Source: Paenibacillus sp. An7
Lineage (GTDB): Bacteria; Bacillota; Bacilli; Paenibacillales; Paenibacillaceae
Assembly: GCF_009870785.1 (NCBI RefSeq)
Contig: NZ_WTWX01000002.1
Coordinates: 209,484-273,483, forward strand
Direction of reading: 5' to 3'
DNA: 64,000 nt
The translations under genes and the position numbers were made by a program. The notes below the pieces were generated by a model. It was not told the origin of the DNA. It saw only the letters and a program-made list of their open reading frames with translations, and did no database searches. Shown in pieces: positions 53,497 to 62,566 of the stretch. Each line of letters begins with the position of its first letter. Position 1 is the stretch's first letter.

Positions 53497-54279
53497 TTGT
53501 ATCAAGAAGAACGAATGCAACTGATTATGGATCACCTTGCTAACGCAGGACGAATCTCCATTGAAGAGATTTGCCAACAGTTCGATGTATCTAGAGATAC
53601 AGCGAGACGTGATCTCATTAAGCTCGAAGAACAAGACCTTATTGTCCGCACTCGCGGAGGCGCGCTTCTCCCCTCCCCGATTCAGGAGTTCAAAAATTAT
53701 AAAGACCGACTTGCCACTGTATCAGAGGAAAAGAAAAAGATCGGAAAACTAGCTGCCGCTCTGGTTCGCAAAGGTGACCGTATCATTCTTGACTCTTCTA
53801 CCACGGTTCAAGCCTGTGCTGAATTTTTACATGCCGATCATTGCACCGTGATAACAAACTCCATCAACTCAGCTGATTTGCTGTCCGAAAAAGAATCGAT
53901 TGATATCCGGCTATTGGGCGGCATTCTGCATAAAGAACACCGCTATGTATACGGAGCTTCTGTAGTCGAAACCTTATCTAATTATTATGTCGAGAAAGCA
54001 TTTATTGGAGTCGGTGGAGTTACTACGGACGGACTTAGTGCAGATGATGAGGAAGGAAAAGTAAAACGTAAGATGATGGAACAAGCCGAAATGGTCATCG
54101 TCCTTGCGGATCATTCTAAATTTGGCCGGAATTATTTTTACCGATTTGCAGACTGGTCCCTAGTTGATGTCATTATCACAGATCAACTTCCGAGTACAAC
54201 CATGATGGATTTCTTTGAACAACATCAAGTGGAAGTTTTGGTGCCGGATTCTAGTGAAGAACAGGAGGAATTATCTTGA
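53497..54279 (+). CDS. DeoR-family transcriptional regulator
   Basis: This 260-residue repressor has an N-terminal DeoR helix-turn-helix (residues 6-57, ISIEEICQQFDVSRDTARRDL) and a C-terminal sugar-phosphate-binding domain (about 75-240) with TRGGALL, NSINSADLL, GASVVETL and AFIGVGGV, which senses phosphorylated sugars or sugar alcohols. The TTG start follows AGGAGG by 8 bases. It overlaps the next gene, a HAD phosphatase, by 4 bases, so the pair form one unit, and the phosphatase may act on the same phosphosugars. Confidence 0.9.
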   Translation: MYQEERMQLIMDHLANAGRISIEEICQQFDVSRDTARRDLIKLEEQDLIVRTRGGALLPSPIQEFKNYKDRLATVSEEKKKIGKLAAALVRKGDRIILDSSTTVQACAEFLHADHCTVITNSINSADLLSEKESIDIRLLGGILHKEHRYVYGASVVETLSNYYVEKAFIGVGGVTTDGLSADDEEGKVKRKMMEQAEMVIVLADHSKFGRNYFYRFADWSLVDVIITDQLPSTTMMDFFEQHQVEVLVPDSSEEQEELS

Positions 54280-55151
54280 TTAAACTTATTGCGATTGATT
54301 TAGATGGAACACTGCTGAACACCGAAAGTCAGATTAGTTCCGAGAATGCGGATGCAATTCGTTTGGCCCAGAATAACGGGGTCCATGTAGTCATCGCTAC
54401 AGGAAGAGCCCATGCTGATGTAAGAGCCCTGTGTAAAAAAGCAGAGCTTGTTACCCCCGTTATTGCAGCTAACGGAGCAACCACCCATGATGAAAATGAA
54501 AATAAAATTGAATCCATTCCTATGGATCGAAAGACTGCATTTAGCATACTCGAATGGCTGGAAGCGAACGAATTTTATTATGAGGTACTCACCGATCAAG
54601 CAATCTATTCTCCCAATCAGGGACATCAGCTCATGTCTATCGAAATTGACCGGGCCCTTAGTGCAAACCCGGAAGAAAGTATGGATCGTTTGCTAAAGCT
54701 CGCAGAGAAACAATATGAACAAACGGGCATCGTCCGTATTCCGAGTTACCGCAACATTCCTGAGAGCACTGAAATTTACAATATTCTTTCTCTTTCTTTT
54801 GACCCTGAGAAACTGGAGAAAGGCCGAGCTCAGTTCCGAAACGACGAGAATGTAGCCATGGTCATTTCGGCAGACCATAATTTTGAGGTAGAACATCCCG
54901 AAGCATCCAAGGGGAACGCGCTAAGTAAACTGGCAGACCGTCTTGGAATATCCATGGAAGATACAATGGCGATCGGGGACAGCTTTAACGATGTGTCGAT
55001 GTTATCGATGGTCCACCATTCTGTTGCTATGGGTAATGCAAATCCCAAGATCAAGGAACTCGCTAAAGAAGTTACCTTAAATAATACAGAGCATGGCGTC
55101 GCTTACGCCATTGAACAGAAATTAAAGAACCTGCCGGTGAACAATCGGTAG
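54276..55151 (+). CDS. Cof-type HAD-IIB phosphatase
   Basis: This 291-residue Mg-dependent phosphatase has motif I IAIDLDGTLLN, motif II VIATGRAH, conserved Lys in EASKGNALSKLADRLGI and motif IV MAIGDSFNDVSML, ordered as in Cof and YidA proteins, with a type IIB cap between motifs II and III. Members remove phosphate from sugar phosphates and pyridoxal phosphate. The TTG start overlaps the deoR stop and follows AGGAGG. A perfect terminator follows. The link to the DeoR regulator suggests sugar-phosphate detoxification. Confidence 0.9.
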   Translation: MIKLIAIDLDGTLLNTESQISSENADAIRLAQNNGVHVVIATGRAHADVRALCKKAELVTPVIAANGATTHDENENKIESIPMDRKTAFSILEWLEANEFYYEVLTDQAIYSPNQGHQLMSIEIDRALSANPEESMDRLLKLAEKQYEQTGIVRIPSYRNIPESTEIYNILSLSFDPEKLEKGRAQFRNDENVAMVISADHNFEVEHPEASKGNALSKLADRLGISMEDTMAIGDSFNDVSMLSMVHHSVAMGNANPKIKELAKEVTLNNTEHGVAYAIEQKLKNLPVNNR

Positions 55152-55167
55152 ATAAAAAAATAATACT

Positions 55168-55200
55168 AGAGCGCATGGAATTCCAAATTCCATGCGCTCT
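55168..55200 (+). terminator. Terminator after the deoR-cof operon
   Basis: Perfect AGAGCGCATGGAATT/AATTCCATGCGCTCT stem with a three-base loop followed by ATTTTA. Confidence 0.92.
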
Positions 55201-55269
55201 ATTTTATAAATAATGCCGTTTTATAAAGTTACATTCGTATCGCCACATTCAAAAAAACGAAATTACCCA

Positions 55270-55360
55270 TTCTAAAATTCTAGGGTATAGACCTTTAATT
55301 CTAAAATTCAAATATGTAATGCTCGAATAAGTAATTCTCAAATATGTAACTCCTCGAATA
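55270..55360. repeat. Imperfect ~30-bp tandem repeats
   Basis: TTCTAAAATTC occurs at 55270 and 55299, CAAATATGTAA at 55309 and 55339, and CTCGAATA at 55322 and 55353, giving a period of 29-31 bases. The stretch is AT-rich, non-coding, and lies between the cof terminator and tRNA-Ser. Confidence 0.55.
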
Positions 55361-55393
55361 CAAATACTCATCCCCAAAATATAGACAACAAAA

Positions 55394-55411
55394 AAAGCCC
55401 TCACGGGCTTT
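55394..55411 (-). terminator. Terminator of the Ser-Asn tRNA pair
   Basis: AAAGCCC/GGGCTTT stem with a four-base loop followed on the minus strand by a T-run. Confidence 0.85.
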
Positions 55412-55427
55412 CCTATTGTTCTTCGAA

Positions 55428-55516
55428 CGGAGAGAGAGGGATTCGAACCCTCGCACCGCTTACGCAGTCTAACCCCTTAGCAGAGGGTCCCCTTATAGCC
55501 ACTTGGGTATCTCTCC
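55428..55516 (-). tRNA. tRNA-Ser (GCT)
   Basis: 89-base class II tRNA with a long variable arm, acceptor stem GGAGAGA/TCTCTCC, anticodon loop CTGCTAA, anticodon GCT. CCA is not encoded. Just downstream of tRNA-Asn. Confidence 0.95.
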
Positions 55517-55522
55517 AAAGAA

Positions 55523-55598
55523 TGGCTCCCCGAACAGGGCTCGAACCTGTGACAACTCGATTAACAGTCGAGTGCTCTACCAACTGAGCTATCAGGGA
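55523..55598 (-). tRNA. tRNA-Asn (GTT)
   Basis: 76 bases with an encoded CCA end. Acceptor stem TCCCTGA/TCGGGGA, anticodon loop CTGTTAA, anticodon GTT. Six bases upstream of tRNA-Ser, so the two are co-transcribed. Confidence 0.95.
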
Positions 55599-55681
55599 AC
55601 ATTAACTATATATAATTTATCAAAACTTTAAAGAAGAGTCAAGCATCAAATTTCCTTAACTCTTATATCTGCTACTGAAAC

Positions 55682-56161
55682 TTAGGGAGTGATTATCTCC
55701 GACATGAAAAGCGGACCGCTACATCTGCCGCACCGATACTTTTTAACATCTACCTTGCGCTTACGCTGATACATTTGCCCGCACTTCTGGCAGACAAGCT
55801 TATATTTATAGGGCAGTGTCCTCCTGCCTTTTCCATCCGGCAAGGACTGACAGAAACGACTCCCACCCACTTTAGCTAAAAGCTGTTTAAATTCAGGGTC
55901 GCGATGACGATAGCCTCTCCCTCGTATATGTAGATGATAATGGCATAGTTCATGCTTGATAATCTTCTCGACTTCTTCTTTGCCATAAGCCTCAAGCTGA
56001 TGCGGATTAATCTCAATCCGGTGGCTGCGAAGCATGTATCTTCCGCCTGTCGTCGTCAGCCTGCTGTTAAACGCGGCTTCATGCTGAAATGGAACGCCAA
56101 AGCTTTCGAGTGAGATGCGCTCAATCCATGTCTGCAGTTCTTCATTCGTCATGGAGTTCAT
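55682..56161 (-). CDS. SprT-like zinc metalloprotein
   Basis: This 159-residue SprT-family protein has the zinc-binding HELCHYH motif (H70, E71, H74) and a C-terminal zinc ribbon with CQKC and CGRC. In length and layout it matches YdcK/SprL of B. subtilis, which in that species lies next to cmpA and tex, as here. Relatives in other organisms cut DNA-protein crosslinks; the bacterial role is not settled. The ATG lies next to a poor ribosome binding site. It is divergent from the gene at 56267. Confidence 0.88.
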   Translation of the reverse strand: MNSMTNEELQTWIERISLESFGVPFQHEAAFNSRLTTTGGRYMLRSHRIEINPHQLEAYGKEEVEKIIKHELCHYHLHIRGRGYRHRDPEFKQLLAKVGGSRFCQSLPDGKGRRTLPYKYKLVCQKCGQMYQRKRKVDVKKYRCGRCSGPLFMSEIITP

Positions 56162-56266
56162 ATATGCTCAGCTCTCTTTCTTTCATTGTTTCTACTTGAT
56201 TGTAAGTATACCTTGGGATACACTGTCAAGGAACCACTGACCGAACTAAAGGGGAGAAATGCACGT

Positions 56267-56635
56267 ATGTCGAAAATGCGATACGTTATTCTGCAACATG
56301 CCGATCAGTTAGAATTTGTGGAAATGCCTTCCGATTATGCTTATCAGCTCAGCGCACTGAATCTTCGTCTGAATAAAGAAATCGATAAGCTGACCGCTGA
56401 TATTGTACCTGCTCTTCCTAGAGCCATTGCTGAATGTGATCAGCTGGACCTCCTGGAAGATCGCTATGTGATTACACAAGGTCTTGCCTATATTAACGAT
56501 CTAGAGAAATCCTTTGCAGCTGTAAAAGAAGAACACTATCCTCTGATCGCCCTGCTAACCGAAATTCGTGCCCTTCAGGCACAACTCGAACAATGGTACG
56601 AAGAAGAAGACCTTACTCTACATCATCCACTATAA
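56267..56635 (+). CDS. Hypothetical helical protein
   Basis: I do not recognise this 122-residue protein. It is almost entirely helical, acidic and leucine-rich (LNLRLNKEIDKLTADIVPALPRA-like phrasing; YEEEDLTLHH tail), without signal peptide or Cys. ATG at 56267 follows AAGGGGAG; an upstream frame to 56186 has no ribosome binding site. It is between sprT-like and cmpA genes, so a role in spore formation or in stalled-ribosome/DNA repair processes is possible but unsupported. A perfect hairpin terminator follows it. Confidence 0.6.
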   Translation: MSKMRYVILQHADQLEFVEMPSDYAYQLSALNLRLNKEIDKLTADIVPALPRAIAECDQLDLLEDRYVITQGLAYINDLEKSFAAVKEEHYPLIALLTEIRALQAQLEQWYEEEDLTLHHPL

Positions 56636-56645
56636 AAAACACACA

Positions 56646-56677
56646 AATAACCGTTCTACAATCCTTGTAGAACGGTT
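56646..56677 (+). terminator. Terminator before cmpA
   Basis: AACCGTTCTACAA/TTGTAGAACGGTT stem with a three-base loop followed by ATTTTC. It separates the gene at 56267 from cmpA. Confidence 0.9.
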
Positions 56678-56760
56678 ATTTTCATGTGAACGGGCACAAT
56701 ACGGGCCCTCTCCCCATATGCTAACGTACAGAAATGAACCTATGGAGGAGGGATTTCCCT

Positions 56761-56904
56761 ATGCCCCAATGGCTTAGTAACCAACTCATGCGTGCTTTCC
56801 ATAAGAAAGATCGAAGACAAATTCGGCTGCTGAACGAATGCTGGTTCTTCTATCGCAATCGCCCAGGCGCTCAATATGGTATGACGAATGAAACTGATCT
56901 ATAA
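56761..56904 (+). CDS. cmpA: Cortex morphogenetic protein CmpA
   Basis: This 47-residue ORF begins MPQWLSNQLMRAFHKKD and continues with RQIRLLNECWFFYRNRPG, closely resembling the remembered B. subtilis CmpA (37 residues; pattern M-P-x-W-L, then I-x-L-L-N-x-C-W-x-F-Y-R). CmpA is an adaptor that helps ClpXP degrade the spore coat ATPase SpoIVA as a quality check during sporulation. The protein here is about 10 residues longer at the C-terminus. A strong GGAGGAGGG site precedes the ATG by 7 bases. Position between the sprT-like gene and tex matches B. subtilis, which supports the call and suggests a spore-former. Confidence 0.85.
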   Translation: MPQWLSNQLMRAFHKKDRRQIRLLNECWFFYRNRPGAQYGMTNETDL

Positions 56905-56970
56905 ACAGCTGCCAGCCAGTGAATTAGAAACTGCATTCTCATCATCGGCTTTTGCTGTCCTTACGAATGA

Positions 56971-59184
56971 TTACTGTTTGTTTTGATTTGGGTCCTTCAT
57001 CGTGAGAGCAACGCGGCCTTTTTTCAAATCTACGTCAAGCACCCATACCGTTACATTATCTCCTACGGATACCACATCCATTGGGTGCTTTACAAATCCG
57101 TTGCTAAGCTGCGAAATATGAACGAGTCCATCACTTTTTACGCCAATGTCTACAAAGGCACCGAAGTCAATTACATTACGAACTGTCCCTTGCAGCTCCA
57201 TTCCCGGTTCCAGATCTTCAATCTTCAGTACATCGGTACGGAAAATAGGAAGCGGCAACTCTTCACGCGGGTCACGGCCCGGACGCTGTAAGTTCTCAAG
57301 AATATCGCGCAGTGTCGGCAGACCGACTTCTACTCTGTCAGCAAGCTCTTGCGCGCTTTGTTCTTCCAAGATCCGTGTCAGTTCTTCGGTACCCAGTTTA
57401 TCCAGATCCACTTTGAGTTCTGCAAAGACGCGGTCAACTACAGAGTAAGATTCCGGGTGAATTGCTGTTTTATCCAGCGGATTATCCCCTTCCGAAATAC
57501 GCATAAACCCAGCACATTGTTCAAATGTCTTCGCGCCTAGACGCGGTACTTTTTGCAGTTCTTTACGAGAAGAAAATCTACCATTCTCTTCACGGTATTT
57601 CACAATATTTTTAGCAATCGTGGAGTTTATTCCCGCTACATAAGACAACAGCGAAGGAGAAGCTGTATTCACATCTACGCCAACATGGTTAACGGCAGAT
57701 TCTACAACGGCTTTCAGACTTTCCTCCAAATGTTTTTGAGATACATCATGTTGGTATTGACCTACACCAATGGCTTTTGGATCAATCTTCACAAGTTCAG
57801 CCAGTGGATCTTGAACCCGGCGAGCAATGGAAGCAGCACTGCGCTCTGCTACGTCCAGATCAGGAAATTCTTCCTGTGCAATCTTGGAAGCAGAGTATAC
57901 ACTTGCCCCTGCCTCATTCACGATCAGATAAGCAAGTTTGGAATCTCCGATCTCTTGCATAACTTCTGCTACAAATTGCTCGGTTTCACGGGAAGCTGTC
58001 CCATTTCCAATGACAATTAGTTCAATATCATATTTATTGATCAGCTCTTTAAACTTAGCTAATGCTTCCTGCTTCTTATTATTCGGCGGTGTCGGATACG
58101 TTACAGCTACCTCTAACAGTTTTCCTGTTTCGTCTACAACCGCAAGTTTACAGCCAGTCCGGTAAGCAGGATCCACGCCAAGTACACGTTTATTCGGAAT
58201 CGGCGGCTGCAGGAGCAAGCTGCGCAGATTACCAGAGAAGATGGAGATGGCCTGTGCTTCGCCTTTTTCCGTCAGTTCTGTACGAACTTCTCTTTCAATA
58301 GAAGGAGCGATGAGACGCTTATAAGCATCCATAATTACATTTTCAAGGATGTCACTGACAACGGATTGTGATTTTAATATCTGACGGCCAATATAGTTAT
58401 GAACCGGCTCTGCATTAACATCGAGACCCACTTTCAATATGCCTTCACGTTCTCCCCGGTTGATCGCAAGAATACGATGCGGCGGCATTTTTTTTGCGAG
58501 TTCTCGGTAGTCATAGTAATTCTCATATACGGATTCCACATCGATATCCTTCGCTTCCGAAGTCAGCATCCCGTGATCCAGTGTATATCTTCTTACCCAT
58601 GAACGAATGGAAGCATCATCAGCAATATTCTCAGCTAAAATATCCTTTGCGCCTTGCAGCGCCGTATCTGCACTATCTACTCCAAGCTCTTCGTTCACAT
58701 AACGAGCGGCTTCTTCCATTACATTTCCTTGTTTTGGCTGATTCCAGATCCACTCGGACAATGGCTCAAGCCCTTTTTCTTTAGCTACACTCGCACGGGT
58801 TTTACGTTTTTGACGATAAGGACGGTACAAATCTTCTACTTCTTGAAGTTTGACTGCTTGCTTGATTGATTTCGCTAATTCCTCCGTCAGTTTACCCTGC
58901 TCTTCAATAATGCGAATGACTTCCACTTTGCGATCTTCCAGATTACGAAGGTAGACCGTTCTTTCTTCAATCAGACGCAGCTCATTCTCGTCCAGCTCGC
59001 CTGTCATTTCTTTACGATACCTTGCGATAAAAGGTATTGTGTTCCCTTCGTTCAGCAAAGATACGGTTGTTCTTACCTGCTTTAATGAGAGCGAAAGTTC
59101 TTTGGCAACTTGATTAACAATACGCTCTTCCTGTTCTTTCTTCAGTTTCTCATCGTTCAATTCAACTGCGGATAGCTCTGACAA
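56971..59184 (-). CDS. tex: Transcription accessory protein Tex
   Basis: This 737-residue nucleic-acid-binding protein has an N-terminal helical domain, a YqgF-like RNase H fold (about 330-460, VLGVDPAYRTGCKLAVVD at its start), helix-hairpin-helix segments near 500-560 (NTASPSLLSYVAGINSTIA), and a C-terminal S1 RNA-binding domain (about 655-725, GMELQGTVRNVIDFGAFVDI). It is thought to act in transcription and ribosome-linked processes. The start overlaps the end of AAAGAGGGATT. It is convergent with cmpA. Fully intact compared with family length. Confidence 0.94.
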   Translation of the reverse strand: MSELSAVELNDEKLKKEQEERIVNQVAKELSLSLKQVRTTVSLLNEGNTIPFIARYRKEMTGELDENELRLIEERTVYLRNLEDRKVEVIRIIEEQGKLTEELAKSIKQAVKLQEVEDLYRPYRQKRKTRASVAKEKGLEPLSEWIWNQPKQGNVMEEAARYVNEELGVDSADTALQGAKDILAENIADDASIRSWVRRYTLDHGMLTSEAKDIDVESVYENYYDYRELAKKMPPHRILAINRGEREGILKVGLDVNAEPVHNYIGRQILKSQSVVSDILENVIMDAYKRLIAPSIEREVRTELTEKGEAQAISIFSGNLRSLLLQPPIPNKRVLGVDPAYRTGCKLAVVDETGKLLEVAVTYPTPPNNKKQEALAKFKELINKYDIELIVIGNGTASRETEQFVAEVMQEIGDSKLAYLIVNEAGASVYSASKIAQEEFPDLDVAERSAASIARRVQDPLAELVKIDPKAIGVGQYQHDVSQKHLEESLKAVVESAVNHVGVDVNTASPSLLSYVAGINSTIAKNIVKYREENGRFSSRKELQKVPRLGAKTFEQCAGFMRISEGDNPLDKTAIHPESYSVVDRVFAELKVDLDKLGTEELTRILEEQSAQELADRVEVGLPTLRDILENLQRPGRDPREELPLPIFRTDVLKIEDLEPGMELQGTVRNVIDFGAFVDIGVKSDGLVHISQLSNGFVKHPMDVVSVGDNVTVWVLDVDLKKGRVALTMKDPNQNKQ

Positions 59185-59224
59185 AAAAATCCCTCTTTCT
59201 TCTATGGATTACCCGCTCTGATTC

Positions 59225-59430
59225 AGTTGCAAAGTGCACTATGCAGTGGCAAACTGCGCTAACGAAAATAGCCGCTGCGTACACAAATGATTCCATGACC
59301 GCTGTTGTGATTGGAGTTTTTTTATCCTATTAACTCAGTGGTATAACTCCAATCACAAAGGCGGACGCTTCGCTTCTCGGAATTCATTTGTTACTCCGCT
59401 ACTGCCTGCTCAGTAGCACTGCATTTACAA
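59225..59430. repeat. Palindromic MITE-like repeat
   Basis: Inverted arms TTGTGATTGGAGT (59305-59317) and ACTCCAATCACAA (59346-59358) with outer arms ACAAATGA (59283-59290) and TCATTTGT (59384-59391) make an imperfect palindrome of over 100 bases, with further GCAGTG-type matches beyond. No ORF is present. The rest of the 604-base gap between tex and the galactosidase (59431-59716) shows no feature. Confidence 0.6.
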
Positions 59431-59716
59431 CATTACGCAAAAGAATAAGAGACGTCCAATTTCTTTTTTAATAAAAAACATTTTTAAATAAAAAGCACAT
59501 ATTTTTTAGGTTAATTCGAAGTTCTGTTATAATACCTGCACTTCGATTTCTATTTATTTTTGAATACGCCCCAGAAAAGAATCGTACAATAAATCTGTCT
59601 GTCCCATCCAGCGTTTCTCGGGTCCCTATATCACCGCCTTAGCGGGATGTATCTTATTATCACAGAACTTCGGCTCAATTTCCACTTTTGAAGCGCCAAT
59701 TTACTGTATTTACGGC

Positions 59717-59763
59717 AAAAAAGACTGCAGCAGCAGTACCCTAAGGCAGCTTTTACAGTCTTT
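59717..59763 (-). terminator. Terminator after the alpha-galactosidase gene
   Basis: AAAGACTG/CAGTCTTT outer stem with a GC-rich inner CTGC/GCAG helix, preceded by an A-run on plus, so it stops minus-strand transcripts. Confidence 0.75.
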
Positions 59764-59788
59764 CCTGAAAAACAATGACAAAAACAGA

Positions 59789-61978
59789 CTATACGCGTTT
59801 AAAACGATACATCTCGCTATGGTAATCTCCCACTTTATTTCCTACGGAAATACCGGCATACATCAGGGCATCCCCGCTATATACGCCTTCTCCATCTACA
59901 GCAACATAATCACGTTCAGGATCAAGTCCTTTCAGCTTCAAACGCTGCAGCGGAGCATTCGGTTCGGACAGTACACGGAAGTAGAATACGACCACATCTT
60001 CACCATCCGGTGAGACAAACATCCATGCCGCTTCGTTCCCTTCAAATGGGTTCAACAGACGATGGAAAACACCAAATTGTACGGTCTTACGAATCTCTTT
60101 ATATAGAGCAACCTGTTCCTGCACCGTTTTCTTATCGTTCTCATCAAATAACGTCAGATCCAGCTCATATCCAAAGTTACCGGACATTGCCACATGACCG
60201 CGGGTTTCAAGAGAGGTAATCCGGCCAACCTGATGATTAGGGACAGCTGAGATATGAGAACCCATAGAGCTGATCGGATATACAAGACTTGTACCATACT
60301 GAATCTTCATACGAGATACAGCATCGGTATTATCGCTTGTCCATGTTTGCGGCATGTAGTACAGCATACCTGGGTCAAATCTGCCTCCGCCACCGGAACA
60401 GCTTTCAAACAAAATGTGCGGGAATTTCGAAGTAATTCGCTCCATCACATCATACAAACCGAGCATATAGCGGTGAGCTGTTTCTTTCTGTTTTTCTGGC
60501 GGCAATAAAGCAGAACCGACTTCTGTCATGCTTCGATTCAAATCCCATTTTACGTACGTGATCGGAGCACTTGCCAAAATATCTGATACCATACGAACGA
60601 TTTCGTCTTGTACATCTTTACGGGACATATCAAGAACGAGCTGCTGTCTGCCTTCTGTACGGCGACGATTTGGAATATGCAGGCACCAATCTGGATGATT
60701 ACGATAAAGATCACTATCTGGGGATACCATCTCCGGCTCAAACCACAAGCCAAACTGCATACCGGTCTCCGTTACACGCTGAGCCAGATTGTTTAACCCT
60801 TCAGGCAGTTTATTTTTATCAACAAACCAATCGCCTAATGAGGAGTTGTCATTATCCCGATGTCCAAACCAACCATCATCAAGAACGAATAATTCAATAC
60901 CAAGTTCCTGCCCAGCACGAGCAATATCTTCAATCTTGTCCGCTGTAAAGTTAAAATAAGTTGCTTCCCAGTTATTAACCAGTATTGGACGTTCCTCATC
61001 ACGATGCTGTCCTCTTGCCAAACGCTCCCGGTATAATTTGTGATATGTTTGAGACATTTTGCCAAGTCCTTCGTCAGAGTAAACCATAACTACTTCCGGT
61101 GTCTGGAAAGCTTCACCTGGCCCAAGAATCCAGCCAAATTCAAACGGATTAATACCAAGGGACAAACGTGTCGTTTGGAACTGATCCACTTCTGCTTGTG
61201 CTATGAAATTACCGCTGTATACAAGACTAAATCCGTAGACTTCACCTGTATCTTCTGTTGCATTCGGACTTAATAGTGCTGCAAACGGATTTTGTTGATG
61301 ACTGCTTGCACCTCTGCGACTTTCTACACTTTGATTGCCGACAGTGAGCGGTTTGCGGACAATACTCCGTTCTCTAGCCCAAGCTCCTGATAGCTGCAGC
61401 CATTCGTAGTTCGCATGAGGGAAATCAATACTTGCACTTAAAGCACGTACAATTTCGTTTGTAGCATCCCCAATATTGATAACTCGTGCGGAGCGTGTGA
61501 TCGCATCATATTCATGAAACGCGGTATAAGTCAGCTCTAATTGGATTCCTGCTACGGAATCTTCCAATTTCACAATGAGGGTATCCGCTTCGGTATCCTG
61601 CTCCGTATAAGTCGCTGGAAGTCCCGATAATGCAGGCTTTCCGCTTACAATTTGGTGATCTTTGTACAAAAATTCAGTTACCGTCGAACCGTTTGGCTGA
61701 CGAAGCTGAAAAGCCGGAGAGCGGTAATCGCTCGTGCCATATACCGGGTACTCCTGAGGCAAGGTATCAAAAGAGATCGTCCGGTCTTCCGGAACCGGAT
61801 TCGGGCTGAATGAACAGCGCTCCTCACGCACATGAATCCATGCGAAATCGTTATCGCGTAATCTTTTACCATAATATATTTGAGTCAGATGACCTGTAGG
61901 CAATGCTTGAAATACATAACTAGCAGTCTTTGTTTGCAGGTGGAAAATACGTTTATCTTCATTATAAAAAATCGCCAT
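59789..61978 (-). CDS. Alpha-galactosidase, GH36
   Basis: This 729-residue retaining glycosidase removes terminal alpha-galactose from melibiose, raffinose and related sugars. The catalytic nucleophile Asp is in YVKWDLNRS near 477 and the acid/base Asp in SCSGGGGRFDPG near 540. The N-terminal beta-supersandwich (to about 320) and RPILVNNWEATYFNF near 330 are typical of the AgaN/RafA branch. No signal peptide, so it is cytoplasmic. ATG at 61978 follows GGGAGTG by 9 bases; a frame to 62017 has no good site. It stands alone, without sugar transporter genes, between mazF and tex. Confidence 0.92.
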   Translation of the reverse strand: MAIFYNEDKRIFHLQTKTASYVFQALPTGHLTQIYYGKRLRDNDFAWIHVREERCSFSPNPVPEDRTISFDTLPQEYPVYGTSDYRSPAFQLRQPNGSTVTEFLYKDHQIVSGKPALSGLPATYTEQDTEADTLIVKLEDSVAGIQLELTYTAFHEYDAITRSARVINIGDATNEIVRALSASIDFPHANYEWLQLSGAWARERSIVRKPLTVGNQSVESRRGASSHQQNPFAALLSPNATEDTGEVYGFSLVYSGNFIAQAEVDQFQTTRLSLGINPFEFGWILGPGEAFQTPEVVMVYSDEGLGKMSQTYHKLYRERLARGQHRDEERPILVNNWEATYFNFTADKIEDIARAGQELGIELFVLDDGWFGHRDNDNSSLGDWFVDKNKLPEGLNNLAQRVTETGMQFGLWFEPEMVSPDSDLYRNHPDWCLHIPNRRRTEGRQQLVLDMSRKDVQDEIVRMVSDILASAPITYVKWDLNRSMTEVGSALLPPEKQKETAHRYMLGLYDVMERITSKFPHILFESCSGGGGRFDPGMLYYMPQTWTSDNTDAVSRMKIQYGTSLVYPISSMGSHISAVPNHQVGRITSLETRGHVAMSGNFGYELDLTLFDENDKKTVQEQVALYKEIRKTVQFGVFHRLLNPFEGNEAAWMFVSPDGEDVVVFYFRVLSEPNAPLQRLKLKGLDPERDYVAVDGEGVYSGDALMYAGISVGNKVGDYHSEMYRFKRV

Positions 61979-62171
61979 GATGTGATCCACTCCCATGTCT
62001 TTTAATAGCGCTTTCAAAAATCGAATGTAGAAATTGCTAACCCTCTTTCACAGTATAGAATCGGTTAATTTTAAATGCAATGTACTATCTTCGCCTTCTG
62101 ATTCCATCCCCATCTAAAATAAATACAAAAACGTTAAGATACACTGATGAGATGTCTAAACACAGCAAAAA

Positions 62172-62201
62172 GAGCGAACAGTACTGCAATACTGTTCGCT
62201 C
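62172..62201 (-). terminator. Terminator after mazF
   Basis: GAGCGAACAGTA/TACTGTTCGCTC stem with a six-base loop and a T-run on the minus strand, 12 bases after the toxin gene. Confidence 0.92.
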
Positions 62202-62212
62202 CTTAAGCTCAC

Positions 62213-62563
62213 CTAAAAATCAATTAAACCTAGGCTGATCTGTAACGATTCATTAACAAGCTTCATCGTCTCGTCATCCAGATGCGTAATCTTATCTGTA
62301 AGACGCTGCTTATCAATGGTCCGAATCTGCTCCAGCAGAACAACAGAATCCCGGTCAAAACCATGTGCTTCGGCATCAATTTCTACGTGGGTCGGCAATT
62401 TTGCCTTCTGAATCTGTGCCGTAATGGCAGCTACGATACAGGTCGGGCTAAAACGATTGCCGATATCATTCTGGATTACAAGCACCGGTCTGACTCCCCC
62501 TTGCTCGGAACCAACAACGGGTGAAAGATCCGCAAAAAATACGTCGCCGCGTTTTACGATCAA
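62213..62563 (-). CDS. ndoA: mRNA interferase EndoA (MazF family)
   Basis: This 116-residue toxin cleaves mRNA at short recognition sequences and is neutralised by the MazE-type protein encoded upstream. It is nearly identical in layout to B. subtilis Endo[34 protein letters not shown] at its start (only the first half is quoted in motif form elsewhere), [21 protein letters not shown], and [19 protein letters not shown] with the conserved Arg and Thr. It starts 3 bases after the antitoxin gene and is followed by a terminator. Stress-response or persistence roles are known for the family. Confidence 0.95.
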   Translation of the reverse strand: MIVKRGDVFFADLSPVVGSEQGGVRPVLVIQNDIGNRFSPTCIVAAITAQIQKAKLPTHVEIDAEAHGFDRDSVVLLEQIRTIDKQRLTDKITHLDDETMKLVNESLQISLGLIDF

Positions 62564-62566
62564 TGT

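Noticed and set aside
62101-62140. cre box upstream of the alpha-galactosidase gene
   Set aside because: AAAACGTTAAGATACA has three mismatches to the consensus, too many to claim.
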